Of a DNA stretch of 63,541 bases, positions 23,943 to 31,340 are shown in pieces. Position numbers and translations under genes: made by a program. Origin of the DNA: Oscillospiraceae bacterium (GTDB lineage Bacteria; Bacillota; Clostridia; Oscillospirales; Oscillospiraceae); NCBI GenBank assembly GCA_017410425.1, contig JAFQQV010000058.1, positions 1 through 63,541 on the forward strand. The letters are read 5' to 3'. The stretch's first letter is position 1, and each line of letters opens with the position of its first letter. The notes below the pieces were generated by a model, which was not told where the DNA came from, made no database searches, and saw nothing but the letters and a program-made list of their open reading frames with translations.

Positions 23943-24989
23943 ATGGATATAGAACAGATACGCGAGGATCTGGAAACTCATTTTCCCCAGTGGTCAGGCC
24001 GCATTCGTATGCTGCATTTTCAGGATGCATCCAACATCTCCACGGTGAACAATGACGGGCGCACGATATATTATAATGAGCACTTCATGTCAAGGCTGAA
24101 CCGGGAGAACAGAAGCTTCTTCATGGCCCAGCAGCTCATGCACATACAGCTTGCCCACCACGCAAGACGGGGTGAGCGGGACAGGGCTGTGTGGAAAAGA
24201 GCCACCGATGCCGTAGTCAACACTATGCTCAGGGAGGACGGCTTTGTGCTGCCGGAGAGTGTGATGCTTGTAAAGGATGCCTCCGGGCAGAGCGCGGAGG
24301 AAATGTACGAGGTGCTCTACGCCCAGTGGGACGGTACGCTGGAAGCAGACCCGGACGAGGGCCGGGAGTTTGTGGAGGCGGAGCAGACAGAGCACTCAAA
24401 AGAAGCCGGTAAGGAGAGCCAGGCCCACGCCATTGAGCTGGATGACCCGGGCCTTGCTGCGGCGGTGGCCGGCCTTTCCGAAGCGCTGGAGCCCAGCATG
24501 CAGATAGACTTTGACTGGTTCCCAGGCAGCACCATCCGGGACGGTATGCTGCGCTATGACTTCAAGCCCTATCCCGTGGCCCATGCGGAGATACTGCTGG
24601 ATACCAGCGCCTCCGTGGATGCCCAGCTGCTGCGCTACTTTGTGCGCGCGGTGAAGGCCCTGATGCGGGAGGACGCTGTGGTTAGGGTCGGCTGCTTTGA
24701 CACAAGGTTCTACGGCTTTCAGGATGTGGCCACCGAGGAGGACATTGAAAATCTTGAACTCCACGGCGCAGGCGGCACGGACTTTACAGTGGCTGTGAAC
24801 GCCTTCACCGGTGATGCCGAGAACCAGATTATTTTTACAGACGGTTATGCCGAAATGCCCGAGGAACACTGCAACGCAGTCTGGGTGGTATACGGCACCA
24901 TGCCCATCCACCCAAACGGCGGCAGGGTTATATACGTTAAACCGAGCGAGGAGAAGGAGAAACATGAAATCGATTTTCTTATCACCTGA
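23943..24989 (+). CDS. VWA-like protein with DUF2201-type metallopeptidase-like N-terminus
   Basis: This 348-residue protein has an N-terminal putative metallopeptidase-like region (FFMAQQLMHIQLAHHARRGER, RATDAVVNTMLREDG) as in DUF2201. The usual catalytic HExxH is replaced by QLMHIQLAHH. The C-terminal VWA-like domain begins near residue 214 with AEILLDTSASVD, has CFDTRFYGF, AGGTDF and IIFTDGYAEMP, so the MIDAS metal site (DxSxS, T, D) is intact. Such proteins act with MoxR-type AAA+ ATPases. The next gene is one and overlaps by 26 bases. Start ATG is preceded by AAAGGCGG. Confidence 0.8.
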   Translation: MDIEQIREDLETHFPQWSGRIRMLHFQDASNISTVNNDGRTIYYNEHFMSRLNRENRSFFMAQQLMHIQLAHHARRGERDRAVWKRATDAVVNTMLREDGFVLPESVMLVKDASGQSAEEMYEVLYAQWDGTLEADPDEGREFVEAEQTEHSKEAGKESQAHAIELDDPGLAAAVAGLSEALEPSMQIDFDWFPGSTIRDGMLRYDFKPYPVAHAEILLDTSASVDAQLLRYFVRAVKALMREDAVVRVGCFDTRFYGFQDVATEEDIENLELHGAGGTDFTVAVNAFTGDAENQIIFTDGYAEMPEEHCNAVWVVYGTMPIHPNGGRVIYVKPSEEKEKHEIDFLIT

Positions 24990-26586
24990 TCAGGTGTTCA
25001 ATCAGCGCATTGCGCTGCTGGAGACTGTGGGCGCGGCAGCGCCTGCCTCCGATCTGGCCCTGCTTACCGTGGAGGACGACGGCTTTGTCACCGATGGCCC
25101 GGCCATAAACTACTACCTGGGTGAGGGCGGCTTTGTTGACCGCTTCGGCCGGGAAAACGCCTGTGAAATCTGCGCTGTGCGCCCCGTGCTGCAGCTGGAG
25201 GAGGGGGAGGAGAGCCTTCTTGAGCACCGCCAGCAGGACGGCAGCCTTGTTATCGTTGAGTATGGCCGCTACCCCTATGCAGCCCTTGACAGCAGTCTCA
25301 GGGATTTTGCAGAGCGTGAGTATGCCCGCGGCGCGCTGAAGGACAGCGGCAGACGCGTGCATATCGGCGGCAAGCCCTATCCCATCTACCGCATGGGCGC
25401 AAAGGAGATCGTATGCCTGCAGGTCAGCCAGGGCGGCGTAAACGGCTTTGTGCGCCTGAGCGACGGCAGTGTTTTTGGCGCAGGCGAGGATGTATTTCTT
25501 GAAATGCGCCCGGTGCGCTGGCTCTATGATGAGCAGCAGGGCCTGCTTGTAAGCTGCCTTGCCCTCTTTGCAGGGCTTGAGCGGGAAGCTGCTGAGGAGT
25601 ATCTGCAGGGCGAATTTCTTGAGGAGCTGGCCCCGGCAAAGGAAGAAAATCTCTCCGATCTGGGCTTCTGCGTAAAGCAGCATGACGAGCTGAGCCTTAT
25701 AAGAGCCTATGTAGAGGCCAACATCCCGGTATTTCTCCACGGCCTTTCCGGTGACGGCAAGTCTGACCGCGTACGCCAGATTGACCCTCAGGCCCTGGAC
25801 ATTGAGCTTGTAAACGAGACGCCCGAGACAATAAACGGACGCGCTGTTTATAACGAGACAAAGGACGAGATCGTGGACATCAAGCCCGTCTGGCTCATAA
25901 AGCTGGAAAAGCTCTGTGAGGACGGAAAGATCCACATCCTTTTCTTTGACGAGCTTACCAACGCCACAAAGCAGACCCAGTCCGTCATCTTCAAGATCGT
26001 GCTGGAGCGCTTTGTCAACAACCGCTGGCCCCTGCCGAAGAATGCCCGCATAGTTGCTGCCGGCAACGACCGCAGTGAGTCCTCTGCCGCCCACGATCTG
26101 GCGGAGCCTCTGTTCGGCCGCTTTGCCCACATCTACATCCGCACCACCGTGGAAAACTGGATGCCCTGGGCCATCGGCAACAATCTCAACCCCTACGTGC
26201 TGGAGTTTCTTGCAAACAACGACCTCTATCTCCGCACCGCCTACACCGGCACCGAGGGCAATGCTGACCCCCGCCGCTGGGAGATGGTGTCCAAGGTTCT
26301 GGACCACTCCGGCAATGACTTCAGCCTGCTGGGGCCCATCGTGGGCTATGAGACGGCGGATGCCTTTGTCCGCTTCTTCAAGGCCCAGCAGCAGATGGAG
26401 AGCCTTGGCCATTACAGCGATGAGGAAATCCGCAAGTTCAGCGTGGCCCGTCGCTATCAGCTGGCCCAGCAGTGCCTGTATCTGGCAAAGGCAAAGCCCG
26501 ATGAGGCAAGAGAACTGGTGGAACGCCTGGGCGGCGAGTATCTGGCCTGGTATGAGTACATGCTCAGCCGCAAGGCCGGGCTGTGA
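24964..26586 (+). CDS. MoxR-like AAA+ ATPase with an N-terminal DUF6273-like domain
   Basis: This protein has 540 residues. Residues about 90-220 (VEYGRYPYAALDSS, DGSVFGAGEDVFLEMRPVRWLYDEQQGLLVS in parts) resemble DUF6273, which I recognise by pattern only. The AAA+ core has Walker A GLSGDGKS at residues 260-267 (Asp after Ser instead of Thr), Walker B ILFFDEL near 326, sensor IVAAGND and an arginine-finger region EPLFGRF. MoxR ATPases with VWA partners act as remodelling or metal-insertion chaperones. The domain fusion is unusual. Start ATG lies inside the previous gene with GAGGAGAAGGAG upstream. Confidence 0.8.
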   Translation: MKSIFLSPDQVFNQRIALLETVGAAAPASDLALLTVEDDGFVTDGPAINYYLGEGGFVDRFGRENACEICAVRPVLQLEEGEESLLEHRQQDGSLVIVEYGRYPYAALDSSLRDFAEREYARGALKDSGRRVHIGGKPYPIYRMGAKEIVCLQVSQGGVNGFVRLSDGSVFGAGEDVFLEMRPVRWLYDEQQGLLVSCLALFAGLEREAAEEYLQGEFLEELAPAKEENLSDLGFCVKQHDELSLIRAYVEANIPVFLHGLSGDGKSDRVRQIDPQALDIELVNETPETINGRAVYNETKDEIVDIKPVWLIKLEKLCEDGKIHILFFDELTNATKQTQSVIFKIVLERFVNNRWPLPKNARIVAAGNDRSESSAAHDLAEPLFGRFAHIYIRTTVENWMPWAIGNNLNPYVLEFLANNDLYLRTAYTGTEGNADPRRWEMVSKVLDHSGNDFSLLGPIVGYETADAFVRFFKAQQQMESLGHYSDEEIRKFSVARRYQLAQQCLYLAKAKPDEARELVERLGGEYLAWYEYMLSRKAGL

Positions 26587-26600
26587 GCGGAGGAGAAAGC

Positions 26601-27074
26601 ATGAGCCAGAAAACAAAAATAATACTGCTTTCCGCAGTTGCAGTTGTGATGCTGGTCTGGGGCCTGGGTATGAAAGACGGGGACAAGGACGGCGGCTACT
26701 CCGACGAGACTACCTATTTTTCCAAAGAAGAGCTTGAAGCCCGGGAAAAGACCATCGCCCAGATGGCTGAGATGCGCGGCGAGACACCGCCTCCCACTGT
26801 AACACCTGAGCCGGAGAAGGAAGAGATTGAAAAGCTGGACGAAAAGTACAGCAGCATCCCCATGCAGGAGATCCCCCAGTCCTTCAAGATAAAGCAAGTG
26901 GGCTACGACCCTGAGCAGCAGATAATTCTTGCCGAGTACAACATGACCGGGCTTATCTACGCCTACTTTGATGTGCCCCAGGAGGAATGGGACAAGCTGA
27001 TGGAGGCCGCGGATTTTGACAAATGGTTTGAGTTTATGATAACTAAAAAGTTCAGCTTCCAGCAGCTTAACTGA
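26601..27074 (+). CDS. Membrane-anchored protein with a KTSC-like domain
   Basis: This 157-residue protein has one N-terminal membrane helix (KIILLSAVAVVMLVWGLGM), an acidic/proline linker with PPPTVTPEPEKEE and a C-terminal segment ILAEYNMTGLIYAYFDVPQE followed by WDKLMEA. It resembles the KTSC domain, a small fold of unknown role sometimes linked to nucleic-acid-binding proteins. It begins 14 bases after the ATPase gene with GCGGAGGAGAAAGC upstream, so it is the third member of this operon. It could be the membrane target of the VWA/ATPase pair, which is inference. Confidence 0.65.
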   Translation: MSQKTKIILLSAVAVVMLVWGLGMKDGDKDGGYSDETTYFSKEELEAREKTIAQMAEMRGETPPPTVTPEPEKEEIEKLDEKYSSIPMQEIPQSFKIKQVGYDPEQQIILAEYNMTGLIYAYFDVPQEEWDKLMEAADFDKWFEFMITKKFSFQQLN

Positions 27075-27082
27075 GAAATGAA

Positions 27083-27126
27083 AATGGCAGGCGGTGGAAA
27101 ATTCCTCCGCTTGCCATGTGTTTTTT
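27083..27126 (+). terminator. Terminator of the VWA/ATPase/KTSC operon
   Basis: TGGCAGGCGG and CCGCTTGCCA pair with a GGAA/TTCC inner stem, followed after GTG by a T-run. Confidence 0.75.
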
Positions 27127-27184
27127 GTTCTGATATAATATCCCTCACTTGAAATTGATGAATTCCACCGGGAGGTGCTTTGAA

Positions 27185-27919
27185 TTGGACAGATCTCTTT
27201 TTGATCTCTCCGGCATAGAGCTGGTAAAAAAGAAATACTATAATGCATCAAAGGTAACAGAGCGGCTTGAGAGCATCTGCGCCGAGTATGACAGGCTAAG
27301 CGCCGAAAACGGGGAGCTTAAAGAACAGCTTCAGACTCTCAGCTCCCAGAAAAACCAGATAAGCGACACCCTGATGTCTGCCCAGAGCATCGCCCAGCAG
27401 ATTATTGAGGATGCCAAGACCCAGGCCGACAGCATTGCAAGCCTTGCCCAGACCCAGGCAGAGGAAATCGTTAAGGCCGCAGAGAAAAAGGCTGAGCTTA
27501 TCCTCGCTGGGGCAAGGACCAGAAAGGATGCCTCCGACAAGGACGTGAGCGAGGTGCAGGACTACGCCCTCAAGTGCGTTGAAAACTGCGTTGAGAAGCT
27601 GCGCCGCCAGCATATGGAGGCCATTGAATATCTCAATGCCCAGTGGCAGGATTTTCTCAGCGGGCTTATTATCCCCGGCGATGAGCAGCAGCCCGAGCTG
27701 CCCGAGGCCGAGCCTGATACCTTCGCCCAGCCTCAGCAGCCGGTGGACTGGATGGCTATTGCCAACATGGAGCTGCCGGAAATTGACGATCCCTATGCCG
27801 ACATTGACGCTGACACCTTCTTCTCCGGCAACTTCTTTGCCGAGCAGAGCGGCGTGGATATACTGGGCCAGCTCAAGTCCATGATGGATTCCATCGAGCG
27901 CCCGGAAGAGAACGAATAA
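27185..27919 (+). CDS. DivIVA-like coiled-coil protein
   Basis: This protein has about 244 residues. A short N-terminal segment LFDLSGIELVKKKYYNA is followed by a long coiled coil (residues about 30-150, rich in Glu/Lys/Ala, with a QIIEDAKTQADSIASLAQTQ stretch). An acidic, proline-rich tail ends SMMDSIERPEENE. The layout is like DivIVA/GpsB-type cell-pole or division-site proteins, but the classical N-terminal motif is weak. The start is taken as TTG seven bases after GGGAGGTG; an upstream in-frame ATG has no ribosome site. It is a single-gene unit between two terminators. Confidence 0.65.
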   Translation: MDRSLFDLSGIELVKKKYYNASKVTERLESICAEYDRLSAENGELKEQLQTLSSQKNQISDTLMSAQSIAQQIIEDAKTQADSIASLAQTQAEEIVKAAEKKAELILAGARTRKDASDKDVSEVQDYALKCVENCVEKLRRQHMEAIEYLNAQWQDFLSGLIIPGDEQQPELPEAEPDTFAQPQQPVDWMAIANMELPEIDDPYADIDADTFFSGNFFAEQSGVDILGQLKSMMDSIERPEENE

Positions 27920-27922
27920 TAA

Positions 27923-27962
27923 AAAAGAAGCTCTGATGCGATGCATCAGAGCTTCTTTTTTA
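27923..27962. terminator. Bidirectional terminator
   Basis: AGAAGCTCTGATG and CATCAGAGCTTCT with A- and T-runs on either side lie between two convergent genes. The leftward gene's stop codon falls in its T-run. Confidence 0.85.
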
Positions 27963-29363
27963 TACAAGCCTTATTGATACGCCTGCTTCCTCAAACACGG
28001 CGCAGACCTTTTCAGCGTAGCCCCGGCAGGGGGCATCCTCCGCAGGCAGGGTGATGGCAAAGCTCCGGCCCAGATGGGGCAGGCCCGTGAGAATGTCATA
28101 GAGTGCGTCCAGATTGTGGCCATAGTCCTTGCGCCAGAGCATGCGCTCAGCCATAATTTCATAGAGCTCAGCGCGCTCACGGCACTGGGAGAAGTCCAGC
28201 ACTATCTCCTCGCAAAGCTCACCCAGAAGGCCTATACAGCCTGCGAAAACATCCTGCCATGTGGCTTCAAAATCCCCGGTGTACCAGGGGTCTGCAACGC
28301 TCTCACCCTCGCGCCCCGCATGGTCCAGCAGCAGGCTCAGCTTGGCGTCACGGTCCTCGCCGAAGACGCGGCTCATGCTTCGCATATTGGCAGAGTCCAT
28401 GCCGATTATCAGGTCAAATTCCTCATAGTCGTCTTTCACGATGCGGCGGGCGGTTTTGCCGCTGCAGTCAATGTCATGCTCGCGGAGCTTAGAGCGGGCA
28501 GGGGGGTAGACGGGATTGCCCAGCTCCTCAGAGCTGGTGGCGGCGGAGCTTATCTCAAACTTATCTTCAAGCCCGGCGCGGCGGACCATGTCCTTCATCA
28601 CAAACTCAGCCATGGGGCTGCGGCAGATATTGCCGTGGCAAACGAATAAGATCTTTTTCACAGGAAGCACTCCTTCTTGTTTTTGTTTTTTATCGCCTTC
28701 CAGATCCACAAAGTACACGCCGATAAAGGCGCCCAGCATCATGGATACCACAAGGGCAAGGGCGCTTGAAAGCACAAAGCGCAAGAGCCAGTTGAGCCCC
28801 GCGGTGAAAAGCAGCAGCACCAAAAGCCTTGAGTTGCTTCTGGCGCCGGGGATTATCATGCAGAGAAACACCGCGTAAAGCGCAATGCCGAAGCTGTTGG
28901 AAACTGTTATGGGCAGGGCTTCAGTCATCATTGCGCCGGCACAGCTGCTGAGACTGGTGGCCAGCATTATCACAGTGTTTATGCCTATCAGGCAGGAGGC
29001 ACTGTCATCATCGCCGGTGCAGAAAAGGCCTGCGCCCACATCGCATAGATTGGCGCAGCAGAGCATGCGGCGCAGAGGCGACAGCTTGCCCACCCGCTCC
29101 ATGGCGCTGCCGGCGAAGATCATGTTTTTCAGCGACATGAAAAACACGCTTATTAAAATTAGGTACATGGGGGCGCCGTCCATCACCATGCCCAGGGCCA
29201 GAATTTCACCCGAGCCGCACATGACCAGCGCCGTCATCAGCCCGGCCTGCAGCCAGCTCATGCCGGCCTGCGAGGCCACAAGCCCGATGGATATGCCCAG
29301 CGGGATGAGACTGATCCCCGCCGGTAAAGCCATTTTGGCCCCGGTCAGAAAATGCCTGTCCAT
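27960..29363 (-). CDS. AzlC-like transporter / low-molecular-weight tyrosine phosphatase / barstar-like triple fusion
   Basis: This is one open frame of 467 residues. Residues 1-212 are an AzlC-type membrane permease (ALPAGISLIPLGISIGLVAS, ten or fewer hydrophobic segments; the AzlC family exports branched-chain amino acids). After a charged linker GDKKQKQEG, residues 235-390 form a low-molecular-weight protein tyrosine phosphatase with P-loop CHGNICRS at 242-249 and acid loop DPWYTGD near 358. Residues about 399-467 (YGHNLDALYDILTGLP) resemble barstar, the barnase inhibitor fold. An internal GTG at 28661 with AAGGAG eight bases upstream could give a separate phosphatase-barstar product. The N-terminal start follows AGGA. 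Confidence 0.8.
   Translation of the reverse strand: MDRHFLTGAKMALPAGISLIPLGISIGLVASQAGMSWLQAGLMTALVMCGSGEILALGMVMDGAPMYLILISVFFMSLKNMIFAGSAMERVGKLSPLRRMLCCANLCDVGAGLFCTGDDDSASCLIGINTVIMLATSLSSCAGAMMTEALPITVSNSFGIALYAVFLCMIIPGARSNSRLLVLLLFTAGLNWLLRFVLSSALALVVSMMLGAFIGVYFVDLEGDKKQKQEGVLPVKKILFVCHGNICRSPMAEFVMKDMVRRAGLEDKFEISSAATSSEELGNPVYPPARSKLREHDIDCSGKTARRIVKDDYEEFDLIIGMDSANMRSMSRVFGEDRDAKLSLLLDHAGREGESVADPWYTGDFEATWQDVFAGCIGLLGELCEEIVLDFSQCRERAELYEIMAERMLWRKDYGHNLDALYDILTGLPHLGRSFAITLPAEDAPCRGYAEKVCAVFEEAGVSIRLV
28659..28675 (-). promoter_or_regulatory. Internal ribosome site and GTG start inside the AzlC-phosphatase fusion
   Basis: AAGGAG, eight bases, then GTG-AAA-AAG at exactly the usual first residues of a free phosphatase (VKKILFVCHGN). 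There is no stop codon before it, so read-through fusion and a free 233-residue protein may both be made. Confidence 0.6.
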
Positions 29364-29476
29364 AAATTTATCCTGATTTCTTTTTTGAATATTGAAAATT
29401 ATACCATGTCGGCGTAGTGGTATCAAGCCAGTAATATCCATTTGCCCGCAGGGCTCTTTCGTGTTATGATGGGGCC

Positions 29477-30622
29477 ATGGATAATGCCGTCAAGGAAAAA
29501 AGCAGGCTTTCTGCCATATTTCATCTTTGCCCTGTGGCCCATGTGTTGCTGCTGCTTTCTGCGGCGCTGATTGGGGCACACCTTTTGCTGCGCCAAAACC
29601 ATGAACTGATGTGCCGCATCTCGGAAAATGTGATAGCGCCGCTGCACCAGCGCATGGCGGCCTTCTGTGCGGTCTTTGGTACAGTATCCCTTGCGGAGAT
29701 ACTGATAGGCATATTTGCAATTTCTATATTGGTTTACATAATATATGAAACCATAGGCTTGGTATTCCAATCCGGCAGGCTGGGGCGACTGTACAGGCTT
29801 GTTATCCGCCTTGGGGCCACGGGCCTTGCGGTCTATGCGGGCTACAGCCTGCTCTGGGGAGTTTACTACTACGGCGATGATTTCATTGCTGCAAGCGGCC
29901 TTGAAAACGGCGAGATCAGTGTGGAACAGCTGGAGACGGTGACGCTGTATTTTGCCGAGAAGCTAAATGAATACAGCGGCCTTGTGCCCCGGGATGAGGA
30001 TGGCTTTTATACAGCGGACAGGGATGAGATTCTCGCAAGGTCCAATGAGGTGTACAGGAATATCGAAAAGACCTTTCCCTGTCTTGAGGGGCCGGATATA
30101 AATGCCAAGGGTCTGCGATTTTCAAAGATTCTAAGCTACATGGACTTTACCGGCTTTTTCTTCCCCTTTACAGCGGAGGCAAATCTGAACACGGACTTTC
30201 CACCGGGGCTCTTTGCCTCCACGGTGGCCCATGAGCTGGCCCACCAGAGGGGCGTTGCCAAGGAGCAGGAGGCCAATTTTGTCTCGGTGCTTTCCTGCCT
30301 TGACTATGGCGATGCGGAGTATTGTTATTCTGCATGTATGCTGGCCTATACCCACCTGGGTAATGCTCTGTACAAAGCGGATTACAGCGCATGGCATCTG
30401 GTTTACAGTGGGCTGGAGGAAAATGTGCTGCGGGATTTTGCAGCCAACCGGGCCTACTGGCAGCAGTTTGAAACCCCGGTGCAGACGGTGACAACAGGGG
30501 TCTATGAGGGCTTTTTGCAGAGCTATGACCAGACTCTGGGCATGAAGAGCTACGGGGCCTGCGTGGACCTTTTGGTGAACTATTACTATGCCGAGGCCGC
30601 CGAATATTATGGGCTGAAATAA
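29477..30622 (+). CDS. DUF3810-type membrane zinc metalloprotease
   Basis: This 381-residue protein has three hydrophobic N-terminal segments (ending near residue 135), then a large extracytoplasmic or peripheral domain with the zinc motif HELAHQRGVAKEQEANF near residue 251, where HExxH is followed by a downstream Glu. This is the DUF3810 family. The substrate is unknown. The start ATG has only a weak GGGG site. The gene stands alone before the tRNA-Gln promoter, and no terminator is seen in the 30 bases after it. Confidence 0.75.
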   Translation: MDNAVKEKSRLSAIFHLCPVAHVLLLLSAALIGAHLLLRQNHELMCRISENVIAPLHQRMAAFCAVFGTVSLAEILIGIFAISILVYIIYETIGLVFQSGRLGRLYRLVIRLGATGLAVYAGYSLLWGVYYYGDDFIAASGLENGEISVEQLETVTLYFAEKLNEYSGLVPRDEDGFYTADRDEILARSNEVYRNIEKTFPCLEGPDINAKGLRFSKILSYMDFTGFFFPFTAEANLNTDFPPGLFASTVAHELAHQRGVAKEQEANFVSVLSCLDYGDAEYCYSACMLAYTHLGNALYKADYSAWHLVYSGLEENVLRDFAANRAYWQQFETPVQTVTTGVYEGFLQSYDQTLGMKSYGACVDLLVNYYYAEAAEYYGLK

Positions 30623-30649
30623 AAAAATCAGAAAAAATAAAAAAATTGC

Positions 30650-30677
30650 TTGACAAATTGGGAAAAGAATGTATAAT
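30650..30677 (+). promoter_or_regulatory. Promoter of tRNA-Gln
   Basis: TTGACA, 16 bases, TATAAT, about 13 bases before the tRNA. It is preceded by an AAAAAATAAAAAAAT tract as at the other tRNA locus. Confidence 0.8.
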
Positions 30678-30690
30678 AACCCTTGCGTTT

Positions 30691-30764
30691 AGCGGGTTTG
30701 TGTAATGGTAGCACACCGGACTCTGACTCCGTTTGTGAGGGTTCGAATCCTTCACCCGCTGCCA
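30691..30764 (+). tRNA. tRNA-Gln(CTG)
   Basis: This is a 74-base cloverleaf with acceptor AGCGGGT/ACCCGCT, anticodon loop CTCTGAC (anticodon CTG), T-loop GTTCGAATCC and an encoded CCA. The last 12 bases recur at 31080-31091. Confidence 0.95.
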
Positions 30765-30768
30765 AAGA

Positions 30769-30801
30769 AAAGCTTCGGACAAAAGTCCGGAGCTTTTTCT
30801 T
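30769..30801 (+). terminator. Terminator of tRNA-Gln
   Basis: AAAGCTTCGGAC/GTCCGGAGCTTT with loop AAAA and a T-run. Confidence 0.85.
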
Positions 30802-30847
30802 TTTGTGTTGGTGGATTCGAAGCCTCACAAACAATTATGATCAGACT

Positions 30848-30948
30848 CCACACAAAGCCTTGTGCTTTGTGTGGAAAAGGAAGAACGGCCATGACCGAGA
30901 CTGAGGGCAAGCCTGCTTGGACTCAGTCTCCTCAGGGCTGTTCTGACG
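30848..30948. repeat. Divergent twin-hairpin repeat, copy D
   Basis: Hairpin 1 is CCACACAAAG/CTTTGTGTGG with a short seven-base loop in place of the conserved one. After linker AAAAGGA, hairpin 2 pairs AGAACGGCC with GGGCTGTTCT and encloses GAGACTGAG/CTCAGTCTC. The unit ends GACG. The order and sizes match copies A-C, though sequence identity is low. It lies downstream of a tRNA, as do B and C. Confidence 0.5.
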
Positions 30949-31079
30949 CAGGCGCTGAGGGTTCGTCCCCCGCTTTGCCGCATATAGCTTTTACGCCGCA
31001 CTGTCGTTTGCGCAAAAGCTGCGGCTGCAGAGCCGGACGGCCCGGCTTCATCTGCCGCAGGCAGCGCCGGTCCGCCGGC

Positions 31080-31130
31080 CACCCGCTGCCACGTCGTCAC
31101 AAGCTACACATTGCTTGTGACGACTTTTTT
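31080..31130 (+). repeat. Duplicated tRNA-Gln 3' tail plus second terminator
   Basis: CACCCGCTGCCA is identical to the tRNA-Gln 3' end. It leads into a perfect 12-bp terminator GTCGTCACAAGC/GCTTGTGACGAC with six T residues. Between copy D and this tail lies about 130 bases of GC-rich inverted repeats and a degraded second T-arm (TGAGGGTTCG). The same arrangement is seen after tRNA-Thr. Confidence 0.7.
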
Positions 31131-31180
31131 ATTTTTCAAATCAAAAAGTCATCCCGCGCTCGTTCCGCTGCGACTCCTTT

Positions 31181-31260
31181 CCAAATTGAAGCCGCTTCGC
31201 TTACGCTTCAATTTGGGGTTATTATGGAAGCTTACCAGAGAATTTTTTTCTCTGGTTTTT
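31181..31260. repeat. Two adjacent hairpins, possible further unit of the tRNA-linked repeat
   Basis: CCAAATTGAAGC/GCTTCAATTTGG (12 bp) is followed by CCAGAGAA/TTCTCTGG with a long T-run. The first stem resembles hairpin 1 of copy A, but its loop is different, so membership in the family is uncertain. No gene lies between tRNA-Gln and the AraC gene. Confidence 0.4.
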
Positions 31261-31294
31261 CTTTTTTTGCGGGTTCATCCCAAGCTTTGACGCA

Positions 31295-31328
31295 AATAAT
31301 CCCGGTCGGAAGACCGGGATTATTTTTA
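31295..31328. terminator. Terminator at the end of the AraC gene region
   Basis: AATAATCCCGGTC/GACCGGGATTATT with loop GGAA. T-rich sequence lies on its right side and weaker T on the leftward side. Confidence 0.7.
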
Positions 31329-31340
31329 TTTTTTGACATT

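Noticed and set aside
24982-26616. Open frame of 544 codons opposite the AAA+ ATPase gene
   Set aside because: Antisense shadow; the plus-strand gene has intact Walker motifs and a ribosome site.
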